Assembly (NCBI GenBank): GCA_947487845.1
Contig: CANKYC010000042.1
Coordinates: 1-9,855, forward strand
Direction of reading: 5' to 3'
Length of the DNA stretch: 9,855 nucleotides
DNA from: Rickettsiales bacterium
GTDB lineage: Bacteria; Pseudomonadota; Alphaproteobacteria; Rickettsiales; UBA1997
Made by a program: the position numbers and the translations under genes
In this document: one piece after another, positions 6,749 to 9,855 of the stretch
Layout of the letters: every line of letters begins with the position of its first letter
Position numbering within the stretch: the first letter of the stretch is position 1
Notes under the pieces: generated by a model
What the model was told of the DNA's origin: nothing
Databases searched by the model: none
Seen by the model: the letters and a program-made list of their open reading frames with translations, nothing else

Positions 6749-6860
6749 ATTTCTTTTGGTAAATTTCTTTTAGTAAATTTCTTTTGGTAAATTTCTTTTG
6801 GTAAATTTCTTTTGGTAAATTTCTTTTGGTAAATTTCTTTTGGTAAATTTCTTTTGGTAA
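6749..6860 (+). repeat. 14-bp tandem repeat, 8 units
   Basis: Eight head-to-tail copies of ATTTCTTTTGGTAA start at 6749, 6763, 6777, 6791, 6805, 6819, 6833 and 6847. Seven are identical and only unit 2 differs (TTTTAGTAA). The last unit runs into the TTTTGGTAATTA edge of palindrome copy 2, so the array probably grew by slippage from that edge. The homogeneity implies recent expansion or ongoing length change. Confidence 0.95.
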
Positions 6861-7000
6861 TTACACCTTGATTCACAAAAAAACTCAATGTCACCCTGAG
6901 CTTGTCGAAGGGTGATTCTAAGATCGAAGCCTTAAATCACCCTTCGACAAGCTCAGGGTGACATTGAGTTTTTTTGTGAATCAAGGTATAATTACCAAAA
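6852..7000. repeat. Palindromic element, copy 2 (complete, 65-bp arms)
   Basis: Arms 6852-6916 and 6936-7000 pair at 64 of 65 positions (the single mismatch is TTACACC versus TTATACC) around a 19-bp loop (6917-6935, TCTAAGATCGAAGCCTTAA). The arms run from TTTTGGTAATTA through CACAAAAAAACTCAATG to GTCACCCTGAGCTTGTCGAA. As single-stranded DNA or RNA this would form a very stable hairpin. The outer right end carries a promoter pointing toward skp. Confidence 0.95.
6964..6992 (+). promoter_or_regulatory. Sigma70-type promoter for skp at the palindrome edge
   Basis: TTGAGT (6964-6969), a 17-bp spacer and TATAAT (6987-6992) match the sigma70 consensus with a perfect -10 and optimal spacing. Transcription would start near 6999, just outside the palindrome, and give a leader of about 135 nt before skp. 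The promoter lies inside the right arm of palindrome copy 2, so the repeat appears to supply it. Confidence 0.6.
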
Positions 7001-7124
7001 ATAAAGAAGAACTTACTGTTGAAAGTAAAATTTGCACAAATAGTTTTTGGTCAAATCTTTCTTTTAAAACTTTCTTTTAAAACGGAAAACACCACTTTTT
7101 TAATACAATCAATTAATCTTTTTT

Positions 7125-7128
7125 AGGA
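7125..7128 (+). promoter_or_regulatory. Ribosome binding site of skp
   Basis: AGGA lies 6 nt upstream of the ATG at 7135. This is good spacing and supports that start, which also gives a proper signal peptide. Confidence 0.7.
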
Positions 7129-7134
7129 AACCTT

Positions 7135-7659
7135 ATGAACAAAAAGCTTGTTGCTCTTTCTACATTTTTTGCATTTATCAGCTTCAGCGCATCTGCCGGA
7201 GGAATTGGTATTTTAGATGTAGAAAAAATCGTTAAAGAATCGTCAGCAATGCGCGACATTCAAGGAAAAGTCAGTAAAAAACAAGATGAATATCAAAAAG
7301 AAGTTAGCAAAAAACAAAATGCTTTAGAATCTGAGCAAAAGAAAATCGAAGGCAAAAAAAATATTCTTTCTAAAGAAGCTTTTGAAAAAGAAGGAAAAGA
7401 ATTTGAAAAGAAAGTTGAAGATTTGAAAAGCTTTGTTGAGAAAAAACAAAATGTTTTGAAAAAAGCTTCAATGGACAGCATGGGAAAAGTTAATGACAGA
7501 ATCAAAGACATCATTGCCGATATTTCCAAAGAAAAAGAATTGGATGTAATTATCCCAGCTGCTCAAGCTCTTTATTATAAAGATGATCTTGATATTTCAG
7601 CTGAAGTTTTAGCTAGATTGAACAAAAAAATCACTAAAGTTGACGTGAAATTTGAGTAA
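7135..7659 (+). CDS. skp: Periplasmic chaperone Skp/OmpH family
   Basis: Skp holds unfolded outer-membrane proteins in the periplasm on the way to the BAM complex. The 174 residues begin with a signal peptide (MNKKLVALSTFFAFISFSASA), with likely cleavage after Ala21. The mature chain starts GGIGILDVEKIVKESSAM, the typical small beta-core of OmpH. The middle (about 45-110) is a long, lysine- and glutamate-rich coiled coil, which forms the tentacles of the trimer. It ends with the second core part (IADISKEKELDVIIPAAQALYYKDDLDISAEVLARLNKK). The length is in the normal range. In many proteobacteria skp follows bamA; here it stands alone with its own promoter and a strong terminator. Confidence 0.93.
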   Translation: MNKKLVALSTFFAFISFSASAGGIGILDVEKIVKESSAMRDIQGKVSKKQDEYQKEVSKKQNALESEQKKIEGKKNILSKEAFEKEGKEFEKKVEDLKSFVEKKQNVLKKASMDSMGKVNDRIKDIIADISKEKELDVIIPAAQALYYKDDLDISAEVLARLNKKITKVDVKFE

Positions 7660-7680
7660 ATTTTACCGAAATTTTTAATT

Positions 7681-7721
7681 AAAAAAACTCCCGAAATAGT
7701 AATTATTTCGGGAGTTTTTTT
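7681..7721. terminator. Bidirectional intrinsic terminator between skp and xerC
   Basis: An 18-bp perfect stem (7681-7698 with 7704-7721; core AAACTCCCGAAATA) encloses a 5-nt loop, with a T-run on the plus strand and an A-run opposite. It lies 21 bp after the skp stop and 39 bp beyond the xerC stop on the other strand, so it can end both convergent transcripts. Confidence 0.93.
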
Positions 7722-7760
7722 TGGCAGAATTTTCTTTATTTCATCGAATAAAGCACATTT

Positions 7761-8696
7761 TTATCTCTTCGAAAACTGTTCATAAACACTCAATAACCTC
7801 GCCTTATCTATTTTGGTATATCTTTGCGTTGTAGCTAAAGATTCATGTCCTAACAATTCTTGAATCGATCTTAAATCACCACCATTTTCAAGTAAATGTG
7901 TCGCAAAAGAATGACGAAATGCGTGAGGCGTGATTGTTTCATTCAAGCCTAAATTACGTCTGACTTTTTGAATCAATTTTGCAAAATCAAATCGTGAATA
8001 AGGTTTACCTTTAACAGTCACAAAAATTGGGCTATCAAATAAAATATCAAAAGGACACAGCTTTAAATATTCATCAATCCGCTTTTTCACAATCGACAGC
8101 AGCGGCACCATTCTTTGTTTTTTGCCCTTCCCGCTTACAATTAAAGTCTGCGAATTTTCCAAACTTTTTTTTGTCACCGCCAAACTTTCAGAAATACGAA
8201 GTCCGCAACCATAAATCAGAGTAAGTAGCGCTTTGTCGCGCAATGCTTGCCACTTGTTTTCTTGGATTGCAGAAATTTCGGCAAAAATTTTATCAATATC
8301 AATTTTATCAACCGCTTTGGGAACTGGCTTGGCAACTTTTGGGGTTTTGATTTTTTTAATTTCCTGATTTTTTATTAAATCATTTCGGTTCCAGAAAAGC
8401 ATCATCGAGCGAAGCGAAGAAAGACCTCGAGCGTTTGAAGCATTGTTGTGATTATTAATTCTTGTCAGCAACCAGCTTCTAAAATCATGAATCGTCAAAT
8501 TCTCTAAATCAAATTTGTCTATTATTTTTTCTTTACTTTTATGCAGAAAATTCAGGAAATAAAAAATATCAATCCGATAAGAATTTACAGTATTAACGGA
8601 ATATTTCCTCTCCGCTTCCAAAAACCGCAAGAAATTTTCGATTAGAGAAATCACTTCAGAATTGCATTTATCATCAATTTTTAAAGCTTCAGACAT
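7761..8696 (-). CDS. xerC: Tyrosine recombinase XerC
   Basis: Xer recombinases resolve chromosome dimers at dif during division, working as an XerC/XerD pair. From the ATG at 8696 the protein has 311 residues: an N-terminal SAM-like core-binding domain (about 17-105, FLRFLEAERKYSVNTVNSYR) and a C-terminal catalytic domain. The catalytic set is complete: Arg157 (GLRISES), Lys180 (GKGKKQR), His248 and Arg251 (PHAFRHSFATHL), His274 (LLGHESLATT) and Tyr283. XerC rather than XerD is preferred from overall resemblance to Rickettsia XerC. A longer reading frame to 8837 exists, but its extra residues are antisense to the neighbouring gene's coding sequence and lie outside the family. Start codons of the two divergent genes are 7 bp apart, and no Shine-Dalgarno is visible. 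Confidence 0.92.
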   Translation of the reverse strand: MSEALKIDDKCNSEVISLIENFLRFLEAERKYSVNTVNSYRIDIFYFLNFLHKSKEKIIDKFDLENLTIHDFRSWLLTRINNHNNASNARGLSSLRSMMLFWNRNDLIKNQEIKKIKTPKVAKPVPKAVDKIDIDKIFAEISAIQENKWQALRDKALLTLIYGCGLRISESLAVTKKSLENSQTLIVSGKGKKQRMVPLLSIVKKRIDEYLKLCPFDILFDSPIFVTVKGKPYSRFDFAKLIQKVRRNLGLNETITPHAFRHSFATHLLENGGDLRSIQELLGHESLATTQRYTKIDKARLLSVYEQFSKR

Positions 8697-8703
8697 TATC
8701 GTT

Positions 8704-9489
8704 ATGATTAAAAATTTATTAGCTTTTTTTTTAGTAATTAGTTTTTCAACCGCAGTTTTTGCTGATGAAGAAAATTCGCAAGTTGAAATTTGGAATACAT
8801 CAAAAGGCTTACAAAGACTTGATCGCAGTCGCTTCAAAAAGGATTTTTATCAACTAGTAAATTTCTTCGAACCTCAAATAAACCCTCTTTATTGTAGCGT
8901 CGCCACCGGAACAATTCTTTTAAATGCTCTAAATTACGGCAATATTCCCAGCCAAAAAGATGGCGAAGTACAAAAACCAGAAGTTGCTGGCAACAATATT
9001 ATTGAATTTCATCTTTATTCTCAAAATGGCTTTCTCAACAATAAAACCGACAAGATTAAAAAACGCGAAGTTATCAGATATGAGGTTGCGACAATTATTA
9101 ATGACAAAGAAGTTTACGATGCAGGCTTAAGTATTGCCGATTTTTCAAGAATACTTTCCGAAGCTTATGGTTTAAAAGTTAATATAACTTACGTAAAAAA
9201 AAGTGATTCAGAATCTATCGATAATTTTCGCCAGACTTTGAAAAAATACCTTATTGAAGACAGGCGTTTCGTTGTAGTTAATTTTGATGGCAAAATTCTG
9301 AACTTAGCAACTCGTGGCCATGTTTCACCAATCGCAGCTTATGACGAAGAAAGTGATTCCGTTTTGGTTCTTGATGTTGCTCTTCATAAAACCCAATGGT
9401 ATTGGGCGCCACTTGAAAAATTATATGCCGCAATGAACACGATGGATAATGAAGCTTATCGCGGATATTTGTTGGTTGGGAAATTTTGA
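8704..9489 (+). CDS. Secreted phytochelatin synthase-like cysteine peptidase
   Basis: This papain-fold enzyme is of the phytochelatin synthase family. Plant and yeast members make (gamma-Glu-Cys)n-Gly from glutathione; short bacterial members mainly cleave glycine from glutathione. From the ATG at 8704 there are 261 residues: a signal peptide (MIKNLLAFFLVISFSTAVFA, cleavage near residue 20), then the catalytic domain with Gln58, Cys64 (PLYCSVATGTILLNAL), His196 (RGHVSPIAAY) and Asp214 (VLVLDVA). The 18-residue His-Asp spacing matches the family; the Cys-His distance (132) is longer than in known members, from an insertion around residues 95-125. The C-terminal metal-sensing domain of eukaryotic enzymes is absent. 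It is probably periplasmic. An earlier ATG at 8662 would overlap xerC and bury the signal peptide, so it is rejected. No Shine-Dalgarno is visible. Confidence 0.87.
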   Translation: MIKNLLAFFLVISFSTAVFADEENSQVEIWNTSKGLQRLDRSRFKKDFYQLVNFFEPQINPLYCSVATGTILLNALNYGNIPSQKDGEVQKPEVAGNNIIEFHLYSQNGFLNNKTDKIKKREVIRYEVATIINDKEVYDAGLSIADFSRILSEAYGLKVNITYVKKSDSESIDNFRQTLKKYLIEDRRFVVVNFDGKILNLATRGHVSPIAAYDEESDSVLVLDVALHKTQWYWAPLEKLYAAMNTMDNEAYRGYLLVGKF

Positions 9490-9589
9490 GTTGATGTGAG
9501 TTTTTATTAACTCCGAAGCAAGCATCTCGACGACGCGCTTCGTGCTTTACTCGATCTACAACACCCAAAAAATGCACCTCGGATTATTG

Positions 9590-9718
9590 CTAATAATCAT
9601 ATCTCAACCTCAACATTCCAAAATGAGCTTGGTAATTTTCTTTGGCTTCAAAGCCATAATTGAAACTGAAGGTAACTGCATTATTTCCAACAATATCGAC
9701 TCCCGCACCTATACCAAA
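9590..9718 (-). pseudogene. C-terminal fragment of an outer-membrane beta-barrel protein
   Basis: The minus strand encodes 42 residues before a TAG stop at 9590-9592: FGIGAGVDIVGNNAVTFSFN, then YGFEAKENYQAHFGMLRLRYDY. Alternating hydrophobic residues in short strands and a terminal aromatic (Tyr) are the hallmarks of the last strands of an autotransporter-type or similar beta-barrel, recognised by BAM. Upstream there is an in-frame TAA (9719-9721), followed directly by hairpin element E2. The same frame continues into E2's adjacent arm as LALSRDS before the stop, which reads like more of the same protein. The gene is thus broken, or was interrupted by the element. The rest would lie beyond the right edge. 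The exact barrel family is unknown. Confidence 0.55.
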
Positions 9719-9725
9719 TTAACTA

Positions 9726-9855
9726 TCTCTTGATAGCGCTAACTTCGTCTTTTTGGTAAAAATTTGCTCAGAAAATGACGCTGTATCACTTGATACAGCT
9801 TACATTTTCAGTCGCAATTTTTCCTCAAAAATACTTCGTTAGCGCTATCAAGAGA
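9726..9855 (-). repeat. Hairpin repeat element, copy E2
   Basis: This 130-bp element has a perfect 18-bp inverted repeat at its ends (9726-9743 and 9838-9855; arm TCTCTTGATAGCGCTAAC). In minus orientation it shares with E1 the blocks TTTTTGAGGAAAAATTGCGA, the tip palindrome CTGTATCAAGTGATACAG (9781-9798 on the plus strand) and AAATTTTTACCAAAAAGACG followed by AAGTT. The outer arms are unrelated to those of E1 apart from the innermost AAC/GTT, and the inner stem is GAAAATG/CATTTTC instead of AAGAATA/TATTCTT. It lies 4 bp beyond an in-frame stop in the truncated beta-barrel gene. The window ends on its last base, so the outer arm may extend further. Confidence 0.9.

Larger units (their letters stand above)
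6580..7134. other. Repeat-rich divergent intergenic region
   Basis: This 555-bp stretch contains no supported gene. It separates the minus-strand operon from skp. In order it holds a truncated palindrome (6610-6723), a short linker (6724-6748), an 8 x 14-bp tandem array (6749-6860), a complete 149-bp palindrome (6852-7000), and the AT-rich skp leader (7001-7134). The leader includes a tandem 13-bp duplication of TTTCTTTTAAAAC at 7058-7083. Confidence 0.8.

Noticed and set aside
6749..6860. 14-bp array as plasmid-type iterons
   Set aside because: There is no replication initiator gene and no DnaA box cluster nearby, and the unit matches the adjacent palindrome edge, which explains it by slippage.
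7104..7109. TACAAT as the skp -10 element
   Set aside because: No acceptable -35 lies 16-18 bp upstream, and the TTGAGT/TATAAT pair at 6964-6992 is much stronger.
8697..8837. N-terminal extension of XerC by 47 residues from an upstream start
   Set aside because: The extension is antisense to the signal peptide and first domain of the divergent peptidase, has no resemblance to Xer proteins, and the ATG at 8696 gives a normal 311-residue length.
9542..9733. 63-residue plus-strand reading frame
   Set aside because: It is antisense to the beta-barrel fragment, whose opposite-strand sequence has clear barrel features; this frame has no recognisable protein character or ribosome site.
1..9855. 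E1 and E2 as the two ends of one composite transposon
   Set aside because: Their terminal arms differ, each is a complete hairpin by itself, and the DNA between is mostly housekeeping genes with no transposase.

Overview
The window is AT-rich bacterial chromosomal DNA. Gene content points to an alphaproteobacterium of the order Rickettsiales: a DUF2610 protein (a family I know mainly from Rickettsiales), the ddl-ftsQ-ftsA block of the division/cell-wall cluster, an in-frame palindromic insertion inside a coding sequence of the kind described in Rickettsia, and many palindromic repeats between genes. This placement is inference from gene content; there is no rRNA or other marker gene here.

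Layout. From 163 to 6579 seven genes lie on the minus strand and read right to left: gamma-carbonic anhydrase-like protein, CLC-type anion transporter, CysQ/inositol-monophosphatase-family phosphatase, DUF2610 protein, Ddl, FtsQ and FtsA. The first six are packed with 1-nt overlaps or gaps of 4-28 nt and look like one operon; only ftsA is set apart, by a 361-bp spacer holding a 44-bp tandem repeat framed by a perfect 36-bp inverted repeat. The 555-bp region 6580-7134 separates this operon from the divergent skp/ompH gene. It contains two copies of a long palindrome with an 8 x 14-bp tandem array between them, and the palindrome ends carry outward-facing sigma70-like promoters. skp (plus) and xerC (minus) converge on a shared bidirectional terminator. 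xerC and a secreted phytochelatin-synthase-like protease diverge with only 7 bp between their start codons. The right end holds the last 42 codons of an outer-membrane beta-barrel gene (minus), cut off by a repeat.

How the genes fit together. Ddl makes the D-Ala-D-Ala dipeptide of peptidoglycan, and FtsQ and FtsA belong to the divisome. Skp chaperones outer-membrane proteins such as the truncated barrel. XerC resolves chromosome dimers at division. The CLC, carbonic-anhydrase-like and CysQ-like genes add ion and metabolite housekeeping at the head of the same operon.

The most unusual content is the repeats. The window begins and ends exactly on two ~130-bp hairpin elements (1-128 and 9726-9855, opposite orientations). 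They share conserved core blocks, but their outer 17-18-bp stems and an inner ~7-bp stem are completely different in sequence while each remains self-complementary. This covariation between copies suggests that the folded structure, rather than the stem sequence, is what is kept, or that arm-to-arm copying rebuilds the stems. I do not recognise this family. Other points of interest are a CLC transporter lacking the usual chloride-site motif (possibly fluoride-type), a palindromic element translated inside cysQ, and promoters supplied by a repeat.
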